From: Scytalidium lignicola
Lineage: Eukaryota; Ascomycota; Leotiomycetes
Assembly (NCBI GenBank): GCA_002812745.2
Contig: NCSJ02000061.1
Coordinates: 100,409 to 164,408, forward strand
DNA length: 64,000 nucleotides
Direction: 5' to 3'
How positions within the stretch are numbered: the stretch's first letter is position 1; each line of letters starts with the position of its first letter. This document shows positions 22,836 to 33,833 of this stretch, one piece after another. The notes below the pieces were generated by a model. That model was not told the origin of the DNA. It ran no database searches and was given only the letters and a program-made list of their open reading frames with translations. The translations under genes were made by a program, and so were the position numbers.

Positions 22836-23512
22836 GGAAGCCTCAGGGCAGAATCGCCACTTGGAGAGTTGATATCCGAGACACAAGAAATAGTCATAAT
22901 TAAATCACCTAAAAGTTTTTCTAGCCGCATGTAATTAATGGAATTAGATTTCACCCTAATGCCGCGGCTATTAATTTTGCAATCGATCTCAAAATATTGA
23001 ACTTCTCTCACCCCCACAGTGAAACCCTATCTATGAGGCCTGTTGAGATCATGGTAGCTTCATCGATCAATAATGTCTTCTCGTTTTGATCGCGTGAAAA
23101 TTTTCAACTTGTACGTGTTCATAACACTACTTTATTAAACAAATGAATCGTTCCTAGCATCGTTTAGAGATGGTTAGTGTTATCTGGATGACTGGACAAC
23201 CCGAATAATTTGGATGGCCTGTGTGAGCCTGATGATCTGGCTGGTCTAGATGACTGGATGCCATCCAACTCTTGATGGTTGCCGTTCACTATATGAAAAC
23301 CATCAACTTCCTGGTGGTCGATTCTACTAGGATGATTCTATGGGTTGGACAATCTCCCTTACATATGAGGTAAGAACACCCGTTAGCAATGTCTTCAAGC
23401 TCGAGCCTAAAGAGTCATAATCTCCATCAGTGTTTAATTTCCTTTCTCTTTCTCTCGTGAAAGAAGTCTCAAGGCCTTCATAGAAAAATTACAACCTTAT
23501 CTAAGGTACAAG
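22836..23512. other. Intergenic, weak GATGACTGG repeats
   Basis: No gene recognised. Around 23180-23270 GATGACTGGA-like words recur (ATCTGGATGACTGG, TAGATGACTGGATG), a short degenerate repeat. Confidence 0.4.
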
Positions 23513-24513
23513 ATGAGCCAATTCGCAATTCCACATCGCCTAAAGAGAATCAAGGCTAAATTGCCCATTACTCTTCATGACAGTCCAGAAGAGGTAACCA
23601 AATCTTCCACTAGCTCTTATTCGGGAACGGTGGCAGTCATGCCTGGAACAACCTACAGATTTCTCAGGATCTTGCTTGGACATCTGTAGGACGATTACGA
23701 CTACATTCGTCACCTTGGACAAGAAATACTCGCAAGCCGAAAGGCTTTGTATTTCAAGCTCGTTAATATTCGACAATGCTAGAGCTCCCATGTTCTGGAA
23801 CAGCGTCAAATTCTTTCCAGCATTCAACATCCCAATATTGCAGCTGTCTATGATGTCTACTGCAACAATGACGAGACTTTCCTAGTGATGGAACATCTCG
23901 ATATCTCTCTATCCTAGTTGGAATTCCAAAAGTATGAGCTAGAGGAATGAGAAATAGCGACAATCACTGCGGAGGTACCTATATCACCTCGCATGGCAAT
24001 GTTATGCTAACAATCTCAGGTCCTCAAGGGAGTAACTTATATTTCTTCATTGGAACTCTCTTGCAAACACCTTTCAATGGCAAACATCAGATTTTCTTTA
24101 GCTGGAGAGATAAAACTTGGTGAGCTCAGCACAATGATTGTATGTTATCGAGCTTAATATGTTCCACTTAGTCTTAGATTTTCAAACCCTTTATCACGAT
24201 CACTTGTACGAGGGCTCAAAAACATCGCAGGTTCTGTTAGATTTCCCAATCTTGGCTGAACTCATAGAAGAGATGATACTTACACGTTATCATCTTACCC
24301 CTGATGATGAGAAGTGGTCCGAGGATGCTCTAAGCTTTCTGTCTTGTACATTGTCGGGATCATTAGAGAGCTTGGTGAACGTAAGAGGTGACTGGTCTCC
24401 AAATACCAATATAGCGACTAATCAGACTAGTATCATTTCCTTCGTCTTGCTGTATCTCCAAGGAGATTAATCCCAAGAATCCGTTTCGCCTTTGCAACAT
24501 CACGTGGAGTTGA
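23513..24513 (+). pseudogene. Third pseudokinase copy, four in-frame stops
   Basis: On the opposite strand to the other two copies. Exon 1 (23513-23974) stays in one frame but carries TAG near 23686, 23780 and 23917 and TGA near 23950, each explained by CAG-to-TAG or TGG-to-TGA. It still shows HPNIAAVYDVYCNNDETF and VMEHLDISLS. Exon 2 (24020-24119) is exactly 100 nt, as in the intact copy, and reads LSMANIRFSLAGEIKL at the catalytic-loop position. Exons 24172-24380 and 24478-24513 finish it (EKWSEDALSFLSCTLSG). Intron phases match the intact copy. Transition-type stops suggest mild RIP of a duplicated gene. Confidence 0.65.
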
Positions 24514-24614
24514 CGATGCCATTGATGGAGACGATTCGTTATCACATGATGACGAATGCGTCGGTGATACTGTCACAAGTTATGGCGCTAGTGGTAGGCA
24601 AGCTTACATAGATT

Positions 24615-24789
24615 TAGTATAGGACAGAGACTCAATCAATTGCGCATACAGATGATACTCTACAGGAGTGGGATATGCCCATAATATAGGGGCAATCCTG
24701 AGACACTTAAGTCACGTGGGCCTACGCCCATCTCCCAATTACGTAAGCATATTCTGACAGCCTAAGGTGGCACATAGGATATCACAACA
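24615..24789 (-). repeat. LTR-like fragment related to the LTR at 25.4 kb
   Basis: Read on the minus strand from 24789 it begins TGTTGTGATATCC and continues with TGTGCCACCTTAGGC, close to the start of the solo LTR at 25397 (TGTTGTGATATCC, CTGCCACCTCAGGC). The far end is uncertain; I set it by analogy to the 175-bp length of the other copy. Confidence 0.45.
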
Positions 24790-25396
24790 CNTTTTTATAG
24801 TTAATATTATAATATTATTCCTCCACATATCTTCTTTACAACTGAAGAACAAGCGATTTGAAGTAATCAAACAACGTAAACTTTTCCTGAAGATCTTAAG
24901 TAGGTTAAACTTCCTGATCTTGTCAAATAGTATAATATATACAAGGATAATGAAGATCCATTCCTTGTTTTATCAGAAGATAATGAACATATGGAAGTAA
25001 CTTTGATACTAAGCGAAATTAAGAAGCTACTTCGTTACAAGCTTATCTTTCCAAGTCATGATGAGCTTTGTATGATAAAGGATTCTCCAGAAGTAATGTT
25101 TATTGCCCGGTCATTTAAAATAACATTAGTTTAGTACTTAGAAACTTTACAATACTAACCATTTTATTAATTTTCATATATATACATATAAATTATACAA
25201 ATCCTTTCTTTTATTGTTAAACTTTGATTAATTATGTTTTCTTCTATCAATTTTCTACAAGACTAATTATCTAATCACAATGATGAAATTAGTGATCAGC
25301 TACCTTCTTCATCTTCTGATAATTATTCTATTATTAAAATGAATTTTATACAAATTAGCAAAGATCGTGAATATTATCGTTGGTCTTTAGATATTC

Positions 25397-25571
25397 TGTT
25401 GTGATATCCCATCTGCCACCTCAGGCACTACTTTCTAATTACACGTGACTTCCATTTTAGGTAGTCCCATTAGTTAGCTCTCTTTACTTGTGTACGTACG
25501 TAGTTACTACAACAGCATAATATATTTGAGTAACCCCGATTACGCAACCTCTTGCTGTGCCTAATTCAACA
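25397..25571 (+). repeat. 175-bp solo LTR with 5-bp target duplication TATTC
   Basis: Starts TGTTGTGATATC and ends CTAATTCAACA. The 5 bp before (25392-25396) and after (25572-25576) are both TATTC, the signature of LTR-retroelement insertion followed by LTR-LTR deletion. It interrupts the hAT-like fragment. Confidence 0.8.
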
Positions 25572-25933
25572 TATTCATGACAAATTCTTGTTATGGTGAA
25601 CTTCTATATCTTGGTATAAATCTAATCGAACAAAGGGCGATAAAAGTGCAACAATCCAATGGAATACATCAAATCGATCATCTACAGCATAAGCACATTT
25701 CGATCAACATGCTTTAATAAGCAGTGGAACTCCAGCTGTGATATGTTGTGTATGCTCAGTAGCTCTTGCTCATCCAAATATCAAGAATACTAGAACAAAG
25801 GCTTTAACAACTCATATACAATCGTGAAAATGTCAAAGAGTTATTGGACATGAAAGTATAATTGCATTTTGGCAATCTACAATAGTTAAAACATTATCAA
25901 CATCAGTATGTATATCAGATTATTATAAATATT

Positions 25934-26141
25934 TGTTGGCATGGTCACATGTAGGCTAGAATCACGTGTAGATTAGGTGCACGTGTAGATAAGATAAGGC
26001 TAGTTCGGTTGCGGTAGGGGAGGGCGGTACTGCACGGCAGTAGTAATCCCTCAAACTTATACCAGAGGAAGCTAGGAGTTTTGAAGTATTTACCATCAAC
26101 CGTGCTAGTAGATCACGCTCATTGCGATAACCAGTATAGCA
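25934..26141 (+). repeat. 208-bp solo LTR with 5-bp target duplication ATATT
   Basis: Starts TGTTGGCATGGTCACATG, ends CCAGTATAGCA. ATATT is found at 25929-25933 and 26142-26146. Sequence is unrelated to the 25.4-kb LTR, so a second family has landed in the same hAT fragment. 26147-26470 holds nothing recognisable. Confidence 0.78.
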
Positions 26142-26470
26142 ATATTGTCGAACTTGAACAATTCCTTCAATAGGTGGAGCATTTCTGACAAAGCTCCTAT
26201 GTTATCATGAGTACAAGCATGTTATCGTCAAGATGGTACTTAAGGAGACCACTCAAGTGGGATAGATAACGCTTAGTGGCTCCGTTTGGTGTGCTTCCAC
26301 ATGCATGATAACCAGGAATCATCCTATAAAACAGCAATATCTATTAGAGTAGCATTAGATAAACCGCCACAACCACCACAAATGATACTGTGTATATCAT
26401 TGTGTAGTAGCATTGCTGTAGGATGCTTCCCATTAGGCTACAACCCCATTAAGTCCAAACCCAGGGATAA

Positions 26471-27958
26471 CTACGATTCCAAACTCCAGTACTCCTCAAG
26501 ATCATTAATGATACAATGAACCGGCCATGCTGTTGGTTTAGCAAACTCTCTCAGCATAGATTTTAATCCCTCACGATGAAGGCTAGATGTCAGGTACCTG
26601 CCGCCTTTTCGAAAAGTCAGCTCAGCTTGAAAAGACATCCAAATATTTAAAATCATGATGAGAGATATTTGGTATACTTACAGAATGCTAAAGGTCCAAA
26701 AGTGTTTACTCTTGCAGCAATACTATCATTGGTATAGGCTAATCCACATACTTTAAGGGTCTGATTTAAAACAAACTCCTGATCAACAGGGGAAAACGGG
26801 TCATATATGGCTAGCAGAATTTCCGTTATTGCACAATACTGCTGTCCTGCCACTGTCAAAAAAATTAGTTATGAAATATTAAGTAGAATACTGAGAAAAT
26901 TACCATGCCATGGTTGAAGCAGCCACAGCGACGGGAAGGGATTGTCCAGTTTAGCCGCCGTAGAGTATAGTTCGAAACTCGTAGGTAAATGCTCTTTCCA
27001 AATCGCCAACTGCTTTCTCAGCGACTGCCATTCCTTTTGCCTCTGCTGAAGTGAATGATTTTCTGGTGATTCCCAAAAACAGTGGTTAATAATCCTTGCA
27101 AGGATGTACGTGATAATATTCGAACGCATACTGTCCGTGTAATGCTCTGTGGCATCAAAATCAAAGTCGATCCCAATTCGGGTAGGCCGTTGACATTCCA
27201 GGGCAACAGTAATTTCCTCTCCAAGATAGTTCCATGCACCAGCTTGTGCAAGTCCACTTTTATTCATATCAATTGGCTCTCTGGTTGAAAACAGGTATGC
27301 TCCTAACAAGTGCTTCTGCTCTTTTCTTGAATCACCTACTCCGATCTCAGTATTTACCCCTAATATAGAATGCCTATCGATGTACCTGTCAATATTTCAT
27401 AAGATCGAAGCAAATAAGTCGCAGCTAGATAATCAGCTCGTAGTCTGAGTTGAAAATTATCCATTACTTTTAACAGGTCTTCAACACAAGCGGCATGGAA
27501 TGTAAGCCCCAGTCCGTGCGCTTCACCTGTGACCATGCTCCTATGGTGTGCCGAGAATGCAATGAGGGCCTTAAATAAAATTGGATTATCCAAAGCATGA
27601 GATGGGACAATAATGCCAAAGGAGTTGTCAGAATCATTGAGGTCATACCATGGTGCAAGTACATCTATGTAATGACGGAATATTTTCGCAATATCTTGGT
27701 TATCCAACGCTGATCGAGGGTCCGACAATATCAGATTATAAACAACTGACTCTGGATACTCTCCGCGAGTAAAAATAGAGGCCGACAACTTAGGTGAAGT
27801 AGTGAAGGTTTGGAGGCCACAGGACTCTTCCGAACTGAGATTCAGTTTTGTAGGAGCAGGGTCCGTAGTATGAATGACAAATTTGATTCCTGCGTTCTCA
27901 GAAACACAAGTCCGGTCCCCCCTAAGGCAATTCTGGCATACAGGGCGTTGTCCATCAC
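26471..27958 (-). pseudogene. Zn2Cys6 transcription factor lacking a good first exon
   Basis: Exons from 27958 to 27386, 27335-26904, 26852-26682 and 26604-26471 join in frame and encode a fungal-specific transcription-factor body. It starts GDGQRPVCQNCLRGDRTC, the second half of the binuclear zinc cluster, and continues through ALIAFSAHHRS, LRADYLAATYLLRSYEIL and AGAWNYLGEEITVAL to KPTAWPVHCIINDLEEYW. The first half of the cluster is the problem. The best upstream candidate (SVTCRRRK followed by a GT site, near 28030) has Ser where Cys1 should be, lacks Cys3, has the wrong phase and no ATG. Either the first exon has decayed or it lies elsewhere. The remaining exons look intact, so a truncated protein is possible. 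Confidence 0.6.
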
Positions 27959-29334
27959 CTAAAAAAACGTGATCAGCAGAGGTAATATGATGAAAACGTC
28001 ACGTGAGGGAATCCTAACATCTGACCTTTCTACGGCGACATGTCACGCTTATTGACCTTGTGAATAAGTAATATAGCAGAATAGCTCTAGAAGATCCTTA
28101 CCAAGCTATAGTTTGAAGGTCAGCCTATGAATGCAATCATAAAAAGATGTGGACGCACAGTTAGGTGGTGGATGCCTCGGCATTGCGCATTAATACCCCT
28201 TCTGGAGATACTTGCATAACAAAACACGGTTTGTCGTCCACACTACACAATAATACAGGTATTATCACGTTAGTATGGTGTCTGAGGGTACGGCTTATTC
28301 AACAGTCCAGAAATTTGATATCTGACGCCAGTGCAGGAGAGCGAAGTTGCTCGGGTATGTACACTCGGGAATCTAGCCAAATCCGGCATAATCCATCCCC
28401 GTTGATATTATGAGAATAGGCCCGACTTCAACAAAACCTACACCAACTTAAATAATTGTTGTAACTATGATCATCAACCTATTAAGGTAAGTTATCTGAA
28501 TTAAAGTGCTTGTAGCATTTTCAATGAATACAGTAAGAACATAAATGAGAAATACACTCATAATTTGTACAGTATAATTTGTGTGTGTGGTGCCCCCATG
28601 GCAAAAAGACCATCCTACATGGATTTTTGCTACTGGGGGAAGACTAATTAATTGCATTTCTGAGGTCCGAGCCGCAATTCATGAGTGGGGGTCTAGTAAG
28701 CACCGTATTCTGATAGTCTGCTGCTGGGTATCCACCAGTGTTTGCATTCCACACGTTAGACTTAGGAGACACGGATACGCAGACGTTGCGGGTTCATCCC
28801 AGATATGGTGGGGTTTATATCCTATGAACGAGCTTGATTTGTAGATACCACAGCTTCCTATGCTTCAGCCATGAAATAGTCTAGCATTTTCAAATCACAG
28901 GACAGTATGTATTATCTATCTATCTATATATATGTGAGCATCACCCAGTATTTGGGTTCTTCAATATAATCATATACATAACATTAGCCCTCGTTGGGAG
29001 CGCCTACTGGGAGTTTCTCCAAACCGAAACTAGAAGTATCGGCTCCGAAGCCCTGCTAATTTACGGCGGAGCTGGGAGAGTTCTTCGGGATCGACCCGCC
29101 ATCTGTAAAATGTGCTTGACGATATATTTGCGTCAGTATTGTAAGCCTCATAGGCCGGAGAATAGCTCGTGCATATTTCTGCATGCCCTCTCCCGGGTAA
29201 AGCTTCACTCTCGACTCTCTCATGCTTAATTAGGCCAGCAGCAACTGGACCCGATTGTGGATGGATAGATAATACTGTCTAGCTTCTGGTCATGCTCTGT
29301 CCGCGATTTATATATCCAAATCTAAAAGTCACAG
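27959..29334. other. Intergenic 1.4 kb with a TATC microsatellite
   Basis: Separates two same-strand regulators. TATCTATCTATC runs near 28915-28926. Short frames (28165-28413, 28581-28844) show no motifs and are not supported as genes. Confidence 0.5.
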
Positions 29335-31213
29335 CTAATCTGGTCTTTGCAATCTGCTATTTATTCTCTCGAAGGCCCTACGGCTGCATTCAAGACCAAT
29401 TCGAGCTACTTCATAGCGCTTTAATCTATGCGAAGGGGGTGTCGTATTCTCATCAAGAGGGGAGTTTGATTGTAACAATTGTCTAAAATAATCGTCGGCA
29501 AGTGTCACAGCATGATATGCTATGCTGGAACCCTCCACCGACAGGGAAAGTTCTATAGCATTCTGGCAGATACGCAGGGCAAGTTTGCTTGAGCGGCTCT
29601 CGTCCATTAACAGAGATGGTGAATGCGAACCCAATACTGAGAGACAGGCGACATGATGTGTATTGTTAGCGAGGAGGTTCCGGATTTCAAATATGGTTCT
29701 TGACAGCTCAAGAAAGCCAGCCCAGTATATTTCCATCAGACCGGAGATTCCTGGACTTGAGAACCTAATAAAAGAGCAGTCTTGGCTATTAGCTGCCTCG
29801 GTGCTTATTTCCCCAGTAGAATGCGTTTGTTTTGATAGATTTGAGGTATTCGTATACCACCAAATTGGCCCTTTCTGTGACTGATGTAGTAGATCTAGCC
29901 AAGCATTCAAATTCCGTGCGACAGAATCACACGTTTGTAGAAACTTTATGGACTCATCGCAGTAATGGCTGCCGAGGCGACAATATAACTGTGACGGTAG
30001 ATCTGGAGTAGTGTATTGCTCCATAGCATGCAAAATTTTTATCCGATCAGCAGATTGAAGGAGCCCCGGTATACGGAGAAGATCATCAAAGAGTAGCTCT
30101 CGAAAATCCTTTACTAATTTTTCGTATGGGACAGTGATCCAAGGCTCAGAAGCAAGGAAGACCGCTTTTCGTTCTTTAAACCCATGCCATAGCTATCCGT
30201 AGTAATTTGTCAGTAGATGGTAAATATATACGCAAGGTACCTAATCCGAGAAGAAACGGGTGCTAAATCCAACTTACAGCTATACATCGAACAGTTGTGA
30301 AGATAGATCTCGTTAGTGGAGATTGAAATATTTTAGGATCTGAATTTTGGATTATAGAAAGTGCGCCATTAAAATGACCAGTATAACCTGATCCAGTCGG
30401 ACCGTACGCAAGCCACTGTCGACAACCATCAATATCCGCGAATAACTCAAAGTTTCCCAATTGTTGCTTACCTCGAAAAACAGCAGAGCCATGTTGATTG
30501 ACATCAGTAGTCGTTTCTGTTTCATCTGGCCTGCTTGAGACTCGCAATCCCTCACAACCTCAGAACGGAAGTAACGTAAAGCAGTGGAGTACGACGATAA
30601 AGCAACCTCTTGTAATCCAGCATCACCTTGTACCACAGACATATACATGACAGAAGAAGCAAAGAGTGAGGCGTCAAGCGCTCTGTTCCGGAAGGCCAGT
30701 TGAAGTATTTCCGTGGCGCACTTAGACACGGATGATTGGATTGCACCCTCTCGATTGCTATTTTGATCACGTGACAATAGTGCGTAATCATCTACCACAG
30801 ATCGATAAAGATCCATCCATATGCTAAATGAGCAGAGGGATGATAGAGGATCCGTGGGTCTTGGAAGGCAAAGTGGAGCGGTGCCATTAATAGCTCGCGA
30901 AGTATCTTGCAATCTGAGCCGGGTGGGAGGAGCAGACTTGTTACGAATAGCGGAAATTAAGATCTCCCTGTCTGATTCGGTCTGAATATTGCTGGCATCT
31001 CGCCGGATGAAAGTTGGCCCAGTTGTTGGCCCACTACATCGTATCCCGCTCTTGAGACATCTTGTACAACTGGGTTGCTCAAGTCCACACTATGAAAGGT
31101 GTTAAGAAAGATGAGGACACCTTCAATCGAGTATCTGTAGATGATCCACACACCTTGACACGTCGGATCCGACACTCCTTACAGCGCTTCGACGAACCAG
31201 GGATATTACCCAT
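29335..31213 (-). CDS. Zn2Cys6 fungal transcription factor, 4 exons, 557 aa
   Basis: Exons 31213-31154, 31089-30472, 30415-30278 and 30192-29335. Exon 1 ends inside the zinc cluster, as is common in the family. Cysteines at residues 11, 14, 21, 28, 31 and 38 give a perfect C-x2-C-x6-C-x6-C-x2-C-x6-C binuclear cluster (KRCKECRIRRVK then CGLEQPSCTRC). The body has the usual helical fungal-specific region (LFFE.., HFNGALSIIQ, SPLTRSIFTTVRCI). The C-terminal part ends with a regular helix-rich region with no stop. The second intron could be read as 56 bp (30471-30416, chosen) or as an implausible 26 bp. Its target is unknown; the neighbouring aldo/keto reductase is a candidate. Confidence 0.8.
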
Positions 31214-31546
31214 TTTTGGAGCGTTTTAACCTGAATTGTGGGGAACCGCACAAGGTTTCAGTCAGCACGCATTGCACTGCAGTTTGTGATGCTCAGTTCT
31301 CGCTGGAAAACATTGTTAAGTTTTACAAAAGCCTTGGGATGTAAGAGGAACATATGGTTATGGAGACCCCAACTGAGGCTAATTAGCGCTGAGTAAGACG
31401 ACCCAGTCTACGAATGGAAGTCACCGCGAGCTGCAACACGCTTTCAGATTAGGGCATTAACAGCGTATCGCTCCGACAATTATTCCGGTTTTACCTTCTA
31501 GCCTAGTAATTTGTCCTTAATTGCAAAAAGTAATTAGTTTGGATTA

Positions 31547-31899
31547 TACGGAGGTACAGCGGTTAAGTATTTGCACAGCACTAGTAGGGACGGCCATTGT
31601 GGAGCCTTCCTATTCCATATTAGGCAGTAATCCTACAACACCACTTTCTACATGTTTACATTGTTTACTTATGATTTTACTATTACAATCAATGTTTGGT
31701 TTTTTATTTTAATGTTATAAACTTAATATTGTGTTAAAATCAAAAACCAAACATTGATTGTAATAGTAAAATCATAAGTAAACAATGTAAACATGTAGAA
31801 AGTGGTGTTGTAGGATTACTGCCTAATATGGAATAGGAAGGCTCCACAATGGCCGTCCCTACTAGTGCTGTGCAAATACTTAACCGCTGTACCTCCGTA
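31547..31899. repeat. Perfect 158-bp inverted repeat with 37-bp loop (MITE-like hairpin)
   Basis: Left arm 31547-31704 and right arm 31742-31899 are reverse complements without a mismatch over 158 bp. Outer ends read TA-CGGAGGTACAG and CTGTACCTCCG-TA, so TA target duplication plus terminal inverted repeat of a Tc1/mariner-type foldback element fits. The loop is AT-rich. It lies about 290 bp upstream of the aldo/keto reductase ATG. No coding sequence. Confidence 0.92.
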
Positions 31900-31917
31900 C
31901 TTCAGTTGATCGAAGCT

Positions 31918-32108
31918 CCGCATCAAAAACGCCCTGGCTAGTGCAACGCTAAAAGCGCCACGAACGCCACGTGCACACACGCGCTCCGGCGGCTGCACAG
32001 CGTGGCGCATGCAGGGCACCTGTGGCGTCTCTGGCAGAGGCACAAGACGGTTGGAACAATCGTCTGCATTAATTATTATGACGGCGCTCGACAACCTTTT
32101 TGATGCGG
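31918..32108. promoter_or_regulatory. Aldo/keto reductase promoter region with a 12-bp inverted pair
   Basis: CCGCATCAAAAA (31918-31929) is mirrored as TTTTTGATGCGG (32097-32108). Between them the DNA is GC-rich. The start codon is at 32190. Could be paired regulator sites or the ends of a tiny mobile element. Confidence 0.35.
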
Positions 32109-32189
32109 CATATCCTAGATATCCAAGATTTCTGAGAAAGAAAGAAAGCATCCCTCATTCTTGATCGTTCCACCTACACGCCATACACC

Positions 32190-33201
32190 ATGGCAGCACT
32201 AGGACCTACAATCCAGCTCAACAATGGCATCACCATGCCGGCGCTCGGCTTTGGCACCTTTGCCCACAAGGGGTCCAAAGGCGAGACACATCAAGCTGTT
32301 ATCGCCGCCCTCGAGGCGGGCTACCGGCACCTGGACAGCGCCTGGATTTACGAAAACGAAGATGAAGTGGGCTCTGCTGTGCAGGAGTTCCTGGCAGCCA
32401 ACCCCGGTGTCCAGCGGTCAGATATCTTCATCACGACCAAAGTGTGGCAACATCTCCATGAGCCCGAAGACGTCGAGTGGAGCTTGAATGACTCCCTGCG
32501 CCAACTTCAGACCGAGTACGTCGACCTCTTCCTGATCCACTGGCCCTTTGCGGCCGAAAAGGTCGATAACCACCATGTCAAGATCGGCCCCAATGGCAAG
32601 GCAAGCGTTGACTCTCCCACCTTCAACCCATTCTGATGATGATGCACAGTACGCAATCAACAAAGCCCTCACGCAGGACCCAGTACCAACTTGGCGCGCG
32701 ATGGAGAGGCTGGTGCGATTGGGCAAGGCGCGGGCCATCGGCGTCTCCAACTGGACGATGGCGGGCTTAAGCTCTCTCCTGCGATCCGCCGCTATCAGAC
32801 CCGCCGTCAACCAAATCGAGATCCACCCTTTCCTGCCCAACACCGCCCTCGTGGACTTCTGCTTCGCCCACCAGGTCTTTCCCGTGGCCTACTCCCCGCT
32901 AGGCTCCCAAGACCAAGTCCCCAGCACGGGCGAGAAGGTCATGGACAACCTAGCCCTCCGCGTGATTGCGGAGAGGAATGGAGCCTCCATCGCCCAGGTC
33001 CTCATCGCCTGGGGCCTCCAGCGGGGGTACGCAGTGTTGCCCAAGAGCTCGAATGGGGACCGCATTCGAAGCAACGCCCGTCTCATCACGCTGAGTCATG
33101 AAGACTTTGAGGCCGTGAACCGGGTCGCGGAGGGGAGGCATGTCCGTTTCCTGAACATGAAGGATACCTTTGGATATGATGTATGGCCGGAAGAGGCGTA
33201 G
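32190..33201 (+). CDS. Aldo/keto reductase, 320 aa, with a GC-AG intron
   Basis: Exons 32190-32600 and 32650-33201. The AKR barrel carries the full catalytic tetrad: Asp49, Tyr54 (LDSAWIYENEDEVG), Lys84 (ITTKVW) and His117 (LIHWP). The NADP-binding LPKSSNGDRIRSNA loop lies near the C-terminus. Family members reduce aldehydes of sugars, glycerol derivatives or xenobiotics with NADPH in the cytosol. The intron starts GCAAGC and ends TGCACAG (49 bp); splicing joins GPNGK to YAINKALTQDPVPTW, exactly the family sequence, whereas reading through ends in a stop at 32636. Substrate cannot be told from sequence. Flanked by three Zn2Cys6 genes. Confidence 0.9.
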
Positions 33202-33833
33202 AGGGCACACAGAGTCGTGTGTAATTGTGTACCAGATGTGCTATATGCTATATGCTATATGCAATATGCTATATTAGTGTAGTGTAGTTATCCGTATTGA
33301 TCATGATGATTTTTATATTTTTAAGTAATTAAGCGCATCTAAAATACGGCCAAACATAGATGCAACATCTTATTAGTGATAATGTAGAAGTGGCATTGAG
33401 AAATTTACTATAGGTAAAGGTGATAGATATTACAGATATTTCATGTATTTCCCCCCACCCCTCTTAAATAAATATCCAGAATGCATCCTTCGCGATAGAT
33501 TTGAAGCTCTGCCATTCTTGATACTCACGAGAAAGAGAGAGAGATGGAGAAAGGGAGGGGGAGAGCACGCAGTTGGTGGCCTCGGGAGGCCTAAGGCGTC
33601 GATCGCATTTCCGAGAACGTCAATCCGGCGCCTGGAAAAAGGGGCTTGGGGCAATCAGCTTTCTAGAATCTAGGCCTTTGCCAACAGGTGCCTTATTTAG
33701 CATCCTGGCACCCAAGCACCCAAGTCAGCCCCGCCACCGCACATGCACGCAGGCACGATAACAAAGCTCTCACGATCTTCGCAGCAATCAATTCTCCGGG
33801 TGTGCTTCTCTTGATGTATGCGATTGTTTTGCG
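33202..33833. other. Intergenic with short ATGCTATAT repeats
   Basis: Just after the aldo/keto reductase, 33239-33272 carries TATGCTATATGC-type direct repeats, probably in the 3' UTR. The rest has no recognisable gene. Confidence 0.5.

Larger units (their letters stand above)
25200..26160 (+). pseudogene. BED-finger hAT-type transposase N-terminal fragment, split by two LTRs
   Basis: Before the first LTR the frame gives MKM-like low-complexity text and REYYRWSLDIL. After it, near 25625-25925, it reads GDKSATIQWNTS then AVICCVCSVALAHPNIK, GTKA-like TRTKALTTHIQS and IIAFWQSTIVKTL. The CxxC..H pattern and the following H/F-rich text resemble the N-terminal BED zinc finger of fungal hAT transposases. 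Stops are present and no catalytic region was found. Coordinates include the inserted LTRs. Confidence 0.5.

Noticed and set aside
28165..28844. Two plus-strand ORFs of 82 and 87 codons between the regulators
   Set aside because: No motif, no splice continuity and poor coding character.
30416..30471. A 26-bp GT..AG intron (30471-30446) in the Zn2Cys6 gene
   Set aside because: It restores frame, but 26 bp is far below usual fungal intron size. The same donor with the acceptor at 30416 gives a normal 56-bp intron, also in frame and with a good family-like protein.
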